64,000 nt of DNA from Limnephilus marmoratus. Taxonomy: Eukaryota > Arthropoda > Insecta > Trichoptera > Limnephilidae. A program made the position numbers and the translations under genes. Each line of letters begins with the position of its first letter. The stretch's first letter is position 1. Under the pieces are notes generated by a model. It was not told the origin of the DNA. It saw nothing but the letters and a program-made list of their open reading frames with translations, and made no database searches. Shown piece after piece: positions 44,445 to 53,970 of the stretch. The stretch lies in contig OU862920.1 of assembly GCA_917880885.1 (NCBI GenBank), positions 38,103,019 to 38,167,018 of the forward strand. The letters run 5' to 3'.

Positions 44445-44668
44445 GGGTTCATGGGATGAGTTTTGACTAGGTCTTGGAGGTGAATGACCGGGACACATTG
44501 AACCTCAAGTTCCTACCCACCCCTTAAACCCACTTCCTTCCCAGAACTCTTCTCTCCTTTCTTCCCTTAAAAAAACCCTCCACACGCCATCCCCAAAGAT
44601 GACATAGGCCCTGAGGGAAATTATTTTCCTCAGCGCCTCCGGCGTGGAGCTCATTTAAAAAAAAACTT
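44445..44668 (+). mobile_element. SINE-A copy, 5'-truncated
   Basis: Begins near CCCGGGTTCATGGGATGAGT and runs to the tail GACATAGGCCCTGAGGGAAA, TTATTTTCCTCAG, CTCCGGCGTGGAG and an A run. The outer stem is CACGCC/GGCGTG, a paired change from the LINE-B form. DNA at 44326-44444 is partly GC-rich and not clearly SINE. Confidence 0.75.
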
Positions 44669-44766
44669 CAAGTACGAAAATCGTTTTCATAAGGCGCAGC
44701 GTCAGAGAAGTACTCGAACTCGGATCCTTAAATTTCAATCATACATACATAGGTACACCAGGGTAC

Positions 44767-45008
44767 CTAGCATGGTCGATCTAGGTTATATCGAAATAGG
44801 TTTTATCGAAAATGTCGGTAACTTGTCATCGTTCCCGAGCACGACTGCAGGCCGCTAACGAACAAACAGCAGTTCACAACGACTAAGGGTTCCTTATTTA
44901 TGTGACCTGAACTGTTATTTGTTCGTTAGCAGCCTGCAGTCGTGCTTGGGAGCGATGACAGGTTACCGACATTTTCGATAAAACCTATATCGATCGACCA
45001 TGGTAGGG
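44767..45008. mobile_element. MITE CCTAGCATGRTCGATC (copy 1)
   Basis: Long terminal inverted repeats: CCTAGCATGGTCGATC at the left and CGATCGACCATGGTAGG at the right, with AAAATGTCGGTAAC, ATCG(T/C)TCCCGAGCACGACTG and GCTAACGAACAA in inverted order inside. About 75-90 bp per arm around an 80-bp middle. A second copy is at 58407. No coding capacity. Confidence 0.85.
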
Positions 45009-45012
45009 GGCC

Positions 45013-45114
45013 TAGGGTATTTATATTATATATATTTATATTTATAAATATATATATATATATATTTATATTATATATATATATATTATATTTATATTAT
45101 ATATATTTATATAT

Positions 45115-45152
<38 letters not shown>
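45013..45152. repeat. AT-rich microsatellite
   Basis: (TA)n interspersed with TTTATA blocks, directly after the MITE. An 84-codon frame across it is meaningless. Confidence 0.9.
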
Positions 45153-45153
<1 letters not shown>

Positions 45154-45837
45154 GTCATACCACATTTTGTGGCTCATCTTAGAAGAAGCCACTTAAGTTG
45201 CTCATTCTTTCGCATGTAATATATACTTACGTAGATGAAGTACCAACATGCTGTCTTTTAAATTTTGTTTAAAATATGGTCAGCTATAATATGTAATCAA
45301 AAATTATGTTTATTTATTAAAAAAAAATATCTTAAAATAACGTGCATTCCTTGATCTATTTTAAGAACACACTTACCGCATCACGCTACGTTGCCAAGTT
45401 TAATGTTACCAATATAGTCACATATGTAGGTAGGTTGACAGAACAGTTTGGATGTTGCTTGTTGATTATTCACACATATTTATCATTTCTAGCGGCCGTT
45501 TTTGATTATTGGCGCGTTTTTTTAAAATTGTAGTATGATTTGATAATTAATATTGTTATTTATTTGGTGTTTACGGTTGTTTTTTTTTGTGTTAAGGTTT
45601 ATTTTATTATTATCATAAATAAAATTAGGTATTTAAATACATATTGGTGTAGGTAGTTTCTTTTATTTGCTACATAATTATTTTATCTTAGTTTTACTAG
45701 TGTTTTCGAAAAATTATGAATAAACTTATTAGAAATATATTACATAATTTACTTTATTCATTGATTCGTACGTTTCTTTAAGTTGTCACCTCCGATCTAT
45801 ATGGATAAAATCGATCTAAAAGAAACTAACTAACTAA
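45153..45837. other. No gene seen
   Basis: AT-rich DNA. A 63-codon frame at 45342-45533 is not recognised. Confidence 0.45.
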
Positions 45838-46180
45838 CCATCACGCCGTTTCCCCGCAGGGGTAGGCAGAGAGGACGGACCGCCAAACAACTCGGTCTTG
45901 GCACACACTCTTTGCCTCACTCACATTCATACATCGTATCATACATTCTCTTCTATTATTCTGACTTTTGACACGGCCCGACTCAAGTATCTGATTCACT
46001 TGATCGTGCCATGTCTTCCTCGGGCGTCCCCGACTTCTTCTACCATTCACATTTGCATCATATATTCTTTTTACACTACTTTCTTCGCTCATTCGCTCTA
46101 CGTGCCCAAACCATCTGAGGGTCCCTTTCTTAATTTTGCTCATTATTAAATTATTATTATTATACTTAGTTGCTATCATA
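45838..46180 (-). pseudogene. LINE C-terminal tail, copy A
   Basis: 112-codon frame reading IKKGTLRWFGHVERMSEESS, YDANVNGRRSRGRPRKTWHD and QDRVVWRSVLSAYPCGETA. This is the conserved C-terminus of an RTE-like LINE family (RW-GHV-RM; RGRPR-TW). Only the tail is present. About 215 bp is nearly identical to copy C. Confidence 0.75.
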
Positions 46181-46261
46181 TTTTACAATTTACAAATAGA
46201 GACGGACCGCCAAATAATATTAATTGGTTAAATTGTATTTTTTCTCGCATTAGCACAACAC

Positions 46262-46365
46262 CTGATAAAAAATCCCTCAGTGTCTTTGTCATCTTTGGGG
46301 ATGCTGTGTGGAGGGTTTTTTTTAGGGAAAGGAAGAAGAGGAAGTTCTGTAATGAAATAATTTGG
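46262..46365 (-). mobile_element. SINE-A tail fragment
   Basis: TCCCTCAGTG, TTTGTCATCTTTGGGGATG and CTGTGTGGAGGGTTTTTTTT in minus-strand SINE-A order, between the LINE-tail copies. Confidence 0.6.
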
Positions 46366-46448
46366 TATCTTAACCGTAAATCCAGAACTAAATTTTGTAT
46401 GAAATAGGCCGCGAAGAAGTTTCTCTTTTCAAGAGCAATTATAATACT

Positions 46449-46654
46449 CTTAGAAGAAGTCGGGGACGCCCGAGGAAGACATGGCACGATCAAGTGAATC
46501 AGATACTTGAGTCGGGTCATGTCAAAAGTCAGAATAATAGAAGAGAATGTATGAGACGATGTATGAATGTGAGTGAGGCAAAGAGTGTGTGCCAAGACCG
46601 AGTTGTTTGGCGGTCCGTCCTCTCTGCCTACCCCTGCGGGGAAACGGCGTGATG
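46449..46654 (+). pseudogene. LINE C-terminal tail, copy B (inverted)
   Basis: Plus-strand RRSRGRPRKTWHDQVNQIL to AYPCGETA and stop. It abuts copy C head to head, so 46449-46895 is nearly a perfect inverted pair with no spacer. Confidence 0.75.
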
Positions 46655-46655
46655 G

Positions 46656-46898
46656 TCGTCTCATACATACTCTTCTATTATTCTGACTTTTGACATGGCC
46701 CGTCTCAAGTATCTGATTCACTTGATCGTGCCATGTCTTCCTCGGGCGTCCCCGACTTCTTCTACCATTCACATTTGCATCATATATTCTTTTTATACTA
46801 CTTTCTTCGCTCATTCGCTCTACGTGCCCAAACCATCTGAGGGTCCCTTTCTTAATTTTGCTCATTATTAAATTATTATTATACTTAGTTGCTATCAT
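46656..46898 (-). pseudogene. LINE C-terminal tail, copy C
   Basis: Same family and almost the same sequence as copy A: GTLRWFGHVERMSEESS to NRRVCMRR, cut at the inverted junction with copy B. It and the flanking TTTACAATTTACAAATAGAG GACGG-type segment duplicate the copy A region. Confidence 0.75.
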
Positions 46899-46901
46899 AT
46901 T

Positions 46902-47190
46902 TTACAATTTACAAATAGAGACGGACCGCCAAACAACTCGATCTTGGCACACACTCCTTGCCTCGTTCACATGCATACTTCGTCTCATACATGCTCTTTT
47001 ATTATTCTGACTCTTGAAATGGCTCGACTCAAGTATCTGATTCACTTGGTCGTGCCATGTCTTCCTCGGGCGTCCCCGACTTCTTCTAGCATTCACATTT
47101 GCGTCATCATATATTCTCCTTACACTATTTTTCTCGTTCATTTGCTTTACATGCCCAACCAATCTAAGCGTCTCTTTCTTAATCTTACTC
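46902..47190 (-). pseudogene. LINE C-terminal tail, copy D
   Basis: More diverged unit: MVGHVKQMNEKNSVRRIYDD, ARRSRGRPRKTWHDQVNQIL, QDRVVWRSVSICKL. It lies head to tail with copy C. Confidence 0.75.
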
Positions 47191-47195
47191 GTTAT

Positions 47196-48130
47196 GCTTA
47201 CATCAGGCTTACATTATGTGCGGATCATTATTATTCATTTCGGTCTACTTTCATCATTTCTCTACCAGTTCCGAGCCTCACAGCGAAGCATTAGGGTAGG
47301 TACCAGCACTCCATTATGGACGGCTAGCTTCGCTTCTTTCGATAGTTTTTTAGACCGGGGTAATATAATTACACTAAGAACAGTTTTACTCTGTATCTCA
47401 GTTGTCTTTTACACCATATACTCAATAATTTTGGTAATCATAGAAAAACTATTTGGTTATCGATCTGTTTTTAAAAATGTATATTGCATTGCTAGTTTTT
47501 TTAATATAAAATAATTTCTATCAAATTCCGGCAAAGTATCTGTAGCCCTCCCCCCCTCCGCCACGCATCGCATAGCGTTACCCCGTGCCTACAAACTGAA
47601 GATTCCACGGACTGGTAGCGGATCGGTAATAGTTGCATTTTAATAAAAAGGGAAGTGTCATAATAATTGAATCACGCTAGCTTCCTTAATATCGCTTTTA
47701 CTTTTTTACTTTACTTAAGTTGAAAATGGGCGTTGGCGTAACTTGACAATTCAAGCAATAATAAGCAATTTCTAAGTTATTAATGGAAAGGACTACATCC
47801 CGTTCGCTTACACTTTGCATTTCATATGATCTTTTTACAATGCTTAAATATTTGCGTGCCGGTACTAGATGATTCCGTCTGGGACATTTCCGGTAAAATA
47901 TTGAATTTACCATTTTTAGAAACATCACTCCAATTATACCCGTCTCTGTTTGTCGTGTGAAATAAAAATATATCAGAAAGAGACAATCATTATTGTTTAA
48001 TTGGTTGAAGGAATTTGTAAAAATGAACTCCAACATTGTACAGGTGGTTTAAGTCTACATTGTATAAATAGTCTTAAATTGGGTTTTCGGTTTTAATTGC
48101 TAACTTGTTTAGATTAGGTGGTAATATTCA
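47196..48130. other. No certain gene
   Basis: Contains a 112-codon minus-strand frame (48036-47698) reading CPRRNHLVPARKYLSIVKRS and ERDVVLSINNLEIAYYCLNC, with two Cys pairs at a distance. I recognise no family and there is no splice or repeat context, so it is left uncalled. A C-rich patch is at 47548-47590. Confidence 0.35.
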
Positions 48131-48602
48131 TCTGGGAGGCGGATATGTGTACCGCCGCCCCGAGAACCATTATTGGATAATCAACACCTTTGCCATAGAG
48201 GCAGGGCTGGGCAAAATACATGCATTACTGTAATTAAAATACAAATTACAAAATACTTTTTCGCATGTATTTAAAATACGAAATACAAAATACTTTCAAG
48301 TCGTGTATTTGAAATACAAAATACAGTATTTTAACCATTTTTAAATTTCAAATACAAAATACAAAATACAAATTACAAAATACATTTGGTTTAGGTAGAA
48401 CCTTTGGTTGCAATAAATTGTCGTAAGTGCCCATATCTAAGAGTGCGTTTCCATAGAAGCAAAGCAGAGCATAGTGAAACAGAGACGTGCTAAAATTGAC
48501 TAATCATATTGCTCAGGACACACATCTCGTCTCCGCTCCACTTGTAAAGATTTGTGGTATAGGACTTAGGTGTTAGATTATAATAATTATTATTATAATA
48601 AC

Positions 48603-48860
48603 ACTAGCTGGTTCCCGGTATGCGTTGCACTGCAATATTCAAAGAAATAAATTGTTTCTCCCTGCATGTCCTTTCCCGTGCGTCCCCGTTCCCCTACCGC
48701 TTCCCTTTACCCTCTTGCATTCCTCGTACACCTTCCCTGCCTACCCTCACCCCTCTTCCGCTCCCCCATCCCGCCAACCCCTCCCGCGTTCCATATATTT
48801 AGTCCCAGAACATTTTTCTATATTATAAAAACAATCAATAAAATCTGGTACCTGGTAACA
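48603..48860 (+). repeat. ACTAGCTGGTTCCCGG repeat with pyrimidine tract
   Basis: ACTAGCTGGTTCCCGGTATG followed by a C/T-rich block to about 48790. Proline/serine-rich frames here come from the tract. Related to 24013 and 59158. Confidence 0.6.
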
Positions 48861-49302
48861 TAGGTACCTATTTAAAATATCTATAATTTTAAAAATCCAA
48901 TGAAAATTCTTTGGTTACAAAAAAACAGCTGCCTGCTAAATTTATTTTCATCAAACGCGCGAACTGTCAAACGTGCGTAGTTAAAATAGTCGTTAAGTTT
49001 TCTGAAATTATCCCATTTTCTGCGTAATTTTCTTAATTTTTCTTTCCGTAAGAACCTTCTAAAAGTATAAGAAAACTTTAAAAAAATGAATGAAATAGGT
49101 AAAGTCATTTTGAAGTTATGGCGTGACCAAGGGAAACAAGGATTCATTTTTATATATAAATGGATGACATTTGTGTAGCGAAGTTTTGTGTTATTTCACT
49201 TCAAGTGCGCTCTACAGTAGTTAACTTAAAAACATTCTAGTATTCAGTCCAATATTTTATTTCTAGTATTCAGTCCATTATTTAATTATTCCAATAGTGC
49301 TC

Positions 49303-49886
49303 GATCAAAAACTGGGCGTACTGTACAAGGCCCGCAGATACTTTAATAGTACACAACTGCTAACCCTGTACAAATCACAAGTGCGCCCCACGGTTGAATT
49401 TGGCAGCCACCTCTGGTCTGGAGCTCCAAAATACCTGAAAAATACCCTCGACTCTATGCAGAAACGGGCGGTCCGTTTAATAGATTCTCCCATCTTAAAA
49501 GACGGATTGCAATCTTTAGAGCACAGGCGTCGAGTTGGAATGCTATCCTGGTTCTACCGGTATTACAATGGAAGATGCTCCGAGGAACTAGCATCATTGA
49601 TCCTTTCGGCACCGGTGCATAGTCGGGAAACACATTGTACACGGTTGACATTTGTCACATGAGAACGGGTCATTTCTTCGACTCGTTCTTGTGTTCAACA
49701 GCTCGGCTGTGGAACGATTTGCCGGCCTCTGTGTTTCCTCCTTCCTACAACATGGGTCTCTTCAAGACCAATGTTCATTCCTTTCTCTCCTCAAAAAGAC
49801 CCTCCACACAGCATCCCAGATGACATAGGCCCTGAGGGAAATTATTTTCCTCAGGGCCTCCTGTGTGGAGTTAATGAAAAAAAAAT
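49303..49886 (+). mobile_element. LINE-B (copy 5) with perfect tail stems
   Basis: 5'-truncated; reads KLGVLYKARRYFNSTQLLTL, RPTVEFGSHLWSGAPKYLKN, RRVGMLSWFYRYYNGRCSEE, with a small deletion near 49633 (CACATTGTACACGG) shifting frame. The tail shows both stems exactly: outer CTCCACACAG (49802-49811)/CTGTGTGGAG (49861-49870), inner GGCCCTGAGG (49828-49837)/CCTCAGGGCC (49849-49858). Confidence 0.88.
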
Positions 49887-50037
49887 CTAATACTATGATA
49901 CAAGAGTGTACAATACAAAGCAATGACAAGTATGATACAAAATGTACAATAACAGTGCTATTATAGCACAGGACAATAATAATAACTAGCATGAAGTAAA
50001 AAAAAAATACAGTACAGTACATTATAAAGCAATTATA

Positions 50038-50210
50038 AGGGGGCATACATTAATTAGGTGAGCAGTTTTTCTTCCAAACTAGACTCCCCCCGCCCCTTGG
50101 TGAGATAATTTGGACCACTTCGTTTATTCTTTTCAAGTACCGTGAGATTTTGCTGGACCCCCCCCCCCCCCCCTCCTTTTTTGAGCTCACATAATTAATG
50201 TATGCCCCCT
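50038..50210. mobile_element. 173-bp MITE AGGGGGCATACATTAATTA
   Basis: Near-perfect terminal inverted repeats of about 25 bp (AGGGGGCATACATTAATTAG with GTGAGC). The interior has a C run of about 16. Related in style to the MITE at 30095. It lies within L2-like LINE remains. Confidence 0.8.
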
Positions 50211-50647
50211 AAGAGAACTACAAATAATCATTAATAAAGAGTCCTATAGCAAAGGACAATAGTAGGTACAGGATTCTAGCGTTTTTAGTCTATGTATTAT
50301 CTATGTGTGGTTATTTTTAATTATTATTATTAAGATCACTAAATGTATTTGAAAATGTATTTTGAAGCCTTAAGTATTTGAAATACAAATTACAAAATAC
50401 CTCAGCAGCAGGTAATTGAAATACCAATTACCAAATACATTGTATTTGTATATATTTGTATTTCAAATACGTATTTCAATTACAAGTTTTTCAAATACTG
50501 CCCAGCCCTGGCCATAGGTCACTCCAAGTGGTAAGCTATGTCTGGTGACTTAGCAGGGGTGTCCGGGTTCATGGGATGAGTTTTGTCCGGGTCTTGTTGG
50601 CGGATGCGTCTACCCACCAGCTGCATGGCAGGACGGATCGGGATAGA

Positions 50648-51030
50648 CTGTTTTTTTTTACATTAGGTAAAATAATTTCCCACAGGGCCTATGTCATCTT
50701 TGGGGATGCTGTGTGAAGGGTCTTTTTAGGAAAGGAAGGAGAGCAAGTTCTGAAAAGGAAAAGGGATGAAGGGTAGGTAGGAATCTGGGAGTCAGTGTGT
50801 CCAGGAATCTATCCCTCCCACTGCGGTGAAAGGCTATGTTCCGAGAGAGTACGGCTGGAGAAATCAAAGGGACTCCCTCAACACTCTCTCCCAATCCATC
50901 CTGCCATGCAGCTGGTGGGCAGAGATGCATCCGCCGCCAAGACCCGGATAATCCTCACCCCATGAACCCGGGCACCCCTGCTAAGTCACCAAACGTAGCG
51001 AACGACTTGGGGTGATCTATCGCAGAGGTG
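50648..51030 (-). mobile_element. SINE-A copy, minus strand
   Basis: Poly-T and TTACATTAGG, then AAAATAATTTCCCACAGGGC, TTTGGGGATGCTGTGTGAAG, the body (GTGTGTCCAGGAATC, GCCATGCAGCTGGTGGGC) and CAAACGTAGCGAACGACTTG. The head is truncated at the hammerhead-like repeat. Confidence 0.8.
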
Positions 51031-51059
51031 ATTTTAGATTTTCACGGCCATAAGTATTT

Positions 51060-51160
51060 TTGTTATTAGTTTTTGGGGTATTATGCCGTGTATACCTCCT
51101 TCTTTAGCCAAAGTTTCGGACAGCGTTGCAGTGTCCATCATCAGGGCAGATGTGTAATCT
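51060..51160 (-). repeat. Hammerhead-like repeat
   Basis: Minus strand 51144-51106 reads CTGATGA, T, a GGACA/TGTCC stem with a 9-nt loop, then GAAAC and TTTGGCTAAAG. It is preceded on the plus strand by GGTATTATGCCGTG. Same family as 62712-62880. Confidence 0.6.
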
Positions 51161-51254
51161 CTTTCAACCCATCGCCTTGCAATGCAGTGGGAGAGATGGA
51201 TTCATATGTCTCTCACCCGCGACCTCCGGATTCGTAGTCGAAGTTCGCAATCTC

Positions 51255-51715
51255 ATTTTTTTTACAGTAGCTCCACATAGGAGGCCCTGAGAAAAATAAT
51301 TTCCCTCAGGGCCTATGTCATCTAAGGGGATGCTGTGTGGAGGGTCTTTTTAAGGAAGGGAAGGATAGGAAGTTCTGGGAAGGAAAAAGGTATGTGGGGT
51401 GGATAGGAATCTGGGGTCAATGTGTCTAGGAGTGACGAACCTAAAATTCCATCCCTCCAAATGCGGTGCAAGGCGATGGGTCGAGAGAGTCCGGCTGGAA
51501 AGGACAAAAGGCCTCCCTCAACCAAACTCTCTTATCCGGCCCGCCACGCAGCAGGGCAGACCTATCCGCCGCCACGTCCTGGACAAACCTGATACCATGA
51601 ACCCGGGCACCCCTGCTTAGTCACCAAACGTAGCAAACTGCTTGCAGAGGTGTTGGTTATACAGTAATGGTTCCCGGGGCGGCGGTACCCATACCCGCTT
51701 CCCAAATTGGAATAC
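51255..51715 (-). mobile_element. SINE-A copy, minus strand, near complete
   Basis: Poly-T, AGCTCCACATAGGAGGCCCT, GAAAAATAATTTCCCTCAGG, the body (CAGTGTGTCTAGGAGTGACG-like, CGGCCCGCCACGCAGCAGGG) and the head (TTATACAGTAATGGTTCCCG, CCGCTTCCCAAATTGG). Confidence 0.82.
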
Positions 51716-51780
51716 CTCGTTTACAATTAGTCCTTACTCAAGTCATCTTAGGTATGATTAGTCTATTGTATATTTATCGG

Positions 51781-52085
51781 CGTAGTCCAGCGGTAAGGCT
51801 CTTGACTCGCACTCCGAAGGTCGCGGGATTATAATTTGTGTTATTTGACAATTTATTTAGTAAAAATAATACATATATTTTATATATGCAGCACTTTCCA
51901 GAGTGGAAGATACTCTCAGTATCGCCCTGGTGTAAGACCACCATTCAGAATTGAAATGTTGCGTGATATGGCTTTAGCCGTGTTTGGTGACCAGATCTGA
52001 ATAGTCAGGAACTTCCCAACCTTCCTCTTCCCTATCTCCTTCCCCTATCCACTACGTTGTGCGATATTCATGTAAAAACAAAATA
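51781..52085 (+). repeat. SINE-C copy with tRNA-like head
   Basis: Head CGGCGTAGTCCAGCGGTAAG (A-box-like) and GAAGGTCGCGGGATTATAA (B-box-like), then GTGTTATTTGACAATTTATT, CACTTTCCAGAGTGGAAGAT, GTGTAAGACCACCATTCAG, GGTGACCAGATCTGAATAG and the tail GCGATATTCATGTAAAAAC. The body is shortened after CCACTAC. Confidence 0.82.
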
Positions 52086-52111
52086 ATCAAGATTTTTGAA
52101 CCCTACCCTAA

Positions 52112-52157
52112 ATCCAAAATCAAATCTAAAATCAAATTCAAAATCAAATTCAAAATC
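52112..52157 (+). repeat. Short 12-14-bp tandem repeat
   Basis: AAAATCAAATTC-type units, about four, directly before the LINE-B fragment. Confidence 0.75.
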
Positions 52158-52370
52158 ATGAGAACTGGTCGCTTCTTCGATTCGTTTTTGTGCTCAACAG
52201 CTCGGCTATGGAACGATTTGCCGGCCTCTGGGTTTTCCCCTTCCTACAACATGGGTCTCTTCAAGACCAATGTTGACTCCCTCTTCTCCTCAAAAAGACC
52301 CTCCACACAGCATATTAGATGACATAGGCCTTGAGGGAAATCGTTTTCTTAAGGGCCTCCTGTGTGGAGT
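52158..52370 (+). mobile_element. LINE-B 3' fragment (copy 6)
   Basis: Reads MRTGRFFDSFLCSTARLWND to SSKRPSTQHIR with the tail stems (TTGAGGGAAATCGTTTTCTT AAGGGCC, partly changed) and ends TGTGGAG at the poly-T of the next SINE-C. Confidence 0.82.
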
Positions 52371-52762
52371 TTTTTTTACAGTGAATACCGCACAAGAATC
52401 TCAACTGCTCCCGTCTGGAGCCAGTGACACCATGGAATCCCCAATTGGGGTATGTTGTGAGGCTGAAGGTAGTGGGGAGGGGAAGGAGGTGGGGAAGAGG
52501 AAGGTTGGGAAGTACCTGGCGATTCAGATCTGGACACCAAACACGGCCAAAGCCATTTTCAAGCAACGTTTCAATTTTGAATGGTGGTCTTACTTACACC
52601 AGGGCGATATTGATAGTATCTTCCACTCTGGAACGTGCCGCAAATATACTATTTATTATTTTAAATGAATTAATTGTGAAATAACACAAATTAATCAAAT
52701 AAAATTTGAGACCTGCGGTTTGCGAGTCAAGGGTCTCACTCCTGGACTATGTAGGCCGTATA
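52371..52762 (-). repeat. SINE-C copy, complete, minus strand
   Basis: The fullest SINE-C: tail poly-T and ACAGTGAATACCGCACAAG, CTGGAGCCAGTGACACCATG, CCAATTGGGGTATGTTGTGA, CGATTCAGATCTGGACACCA, CCACTCTGGAACGTGCCGCA, TGTGAAATAACACAAATTAA and a tRNA-like head ending GGACTATGTAGGCC. It forms an inverted pair with 51781-52085 around the LINE-B fragment. Confidence 0.85.
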
Positions 52763-53888
52763 TTGTAATTTATTTTTAAATTATTGTTTATTTTTGTTCA
52801 TAACTTTTTTTTATAAAATACACCAAAACAACAATAAAACATATTTTAATTACTTCAATACAACTAGAGACAATGCTTTTGAAAAATTGTCACGCGTAAA
52901 GTAATTACCTAGGTACAGAACATTTTTTAAAATGAAAAACTTGTTAGATTTCTTAAATATGATAATATAATCCATTATAAAAATTACGTTCTACTAAAAA
53001 AACATTTAAAAAAAATAATATAACTGTATGAAAAAACATATTACATGAGTACCTAATATATTTCTGAAATTTTTAGAAAACCCTGTATAGATATCATTAC
53101 ATTACAACTGACTATGCTTTCGGAACGCAAAAGACAAATACAGAATGACGTGGCAAATATTTTATTTATTAAAGAAAAAACTACATAAATGTGTATTAAA
53201 ATACGTAATAATATCAACCTTGTAATAAACACAAAAACAATTAACACAAAATTAATAACGATATTATAAAAGCAATTCGTAAATCAATCTTCAATTTTAA
53301 AAAAGCGCGCGAATAGCCGCTAAATATTACTCGTATAATATAATGTCTGTTCTTCTAAAACAACTAACAGTCCACAGCGAGCGCTTGGCAGTCTGGCTAC
53401 CTATGTAGATAGAATACAACATAACATACCGGCAAACATATAACATATCGCAAAAGATTCAATCTGACATAGCAATGTCATGCGATAATAGATTTTGAGG
53501 AATTTAACCATTGAGTTCAATATCGCAAAGCATTGATAAACGACTTGGAGTTTGAATGATATTGTATGACGAGAACATCCGGCAACGTCGCATGCCGTGA
53601 TGGTTATAGATGCGATAAAAAGTGTACCCAGTTGATGTTCTAAGTATTGATGAATATTTACTGATAAAAAACGCATTCCGGAGCATTAACGGTCCACGTA
53701 AAAATGTCATTTATTCACTCAAAAATTTTTTTTACACCGTTCGACTCGTCTCATCGAGTTTGATATGATGGACTTAAAAAAAAAAAAACGATGAGCCACT
53801 AAGTGCCCAAATGAGCCAGTAAGTCGAAATGATCAAGAAGTTCCGGTAATTAAAGGACGCTTTGAGCCACTAAATGCCGTAACATAAA

Positions 53889-53890
<2 letters not shown>
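52763..53890. other. No gene seen
   Basis: AT-rich DNA. A frame of 91 codons at 53676-53401 is Cys/Ile/Tyr-rich and not recognised. Confidence 0.45.
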
Positions 53891-53892
<2 letters not shown>

Positions 53893-53929
<37 letters not shown>

Positions 53930-53970
53930 TATATATATTTATATTTATTTATTTATATTTATTATTTAAA
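53893..53970. repeat. (TA)n microsatellite
   Basis: Pure TA run of about 30 bp followed by TTTATA-type blocks. Confidence 0.9.

Larger units (their letters stand above)
49150..50290 (-). pseudogene. L2-like LINE tail pieces, split
   Basis: 49160-49215 (GTAGCGAAGTTTTGTGTTAT, TCACTTCAAGTGCGCT), 49890-50037 (AATACAAAGCAATG, TAGCACAGGACAATAATAAT) and 50211-50290 match, in order, the 3' part of the L2-like LINE inside the hAT-type element at 3908. A LINE-B copy and a MITE divide it. Confidence 0.5.
48193..50511. mobile_element. hAT-type element, about 2.3 kb
   Basis: Ends CAGGGCTGGGCAAAATACA on the left and GCCCAGCCCTG on the right, with long AAATACAAAATAC-rich subterminal blocks on both sides, the classical hAT pattern. 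GCCATAGAGG precedes and GCCATAGG follows it, consistent with an 8-bp duplication plus a 2-bp change. No transposase was seen; the interior holds an ACTAGC repeat, L2-like LINE pieces, a LINE-B copy and a MITE. Confidence 0.8.
48133..50647 (+). mobile_element. SINE-A copy split by a hAT-type element
   Basis: The head (48133-48190: GGAGGCGGATATGTGTACCG, AACCATTATTGGATAA, TTTGCCATAG) and the rest (50512-50647: GCCATAGGTCACTCCAAGTG to GGACGGATCGGGATAGAC) join once the hAT-type insert is removed. The 3' tail is missing where another SINE-A in the opposite direction begins. Confidence 0.8.

Noticed and set aside
47698..48036. 112-codon minus-strand frame with Cys pairs
   Set aside because: No family recognised, no splice or repeat context, single Met start in AT-rich DNA; could be chance. 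A profile search would settle it.
48620..48863. Proline/serine-rich open frames
   Set aside because: They arise in three frames at once from a C/T-rich block of a repeat also present at 24013 and 59158, so they are not proteins.
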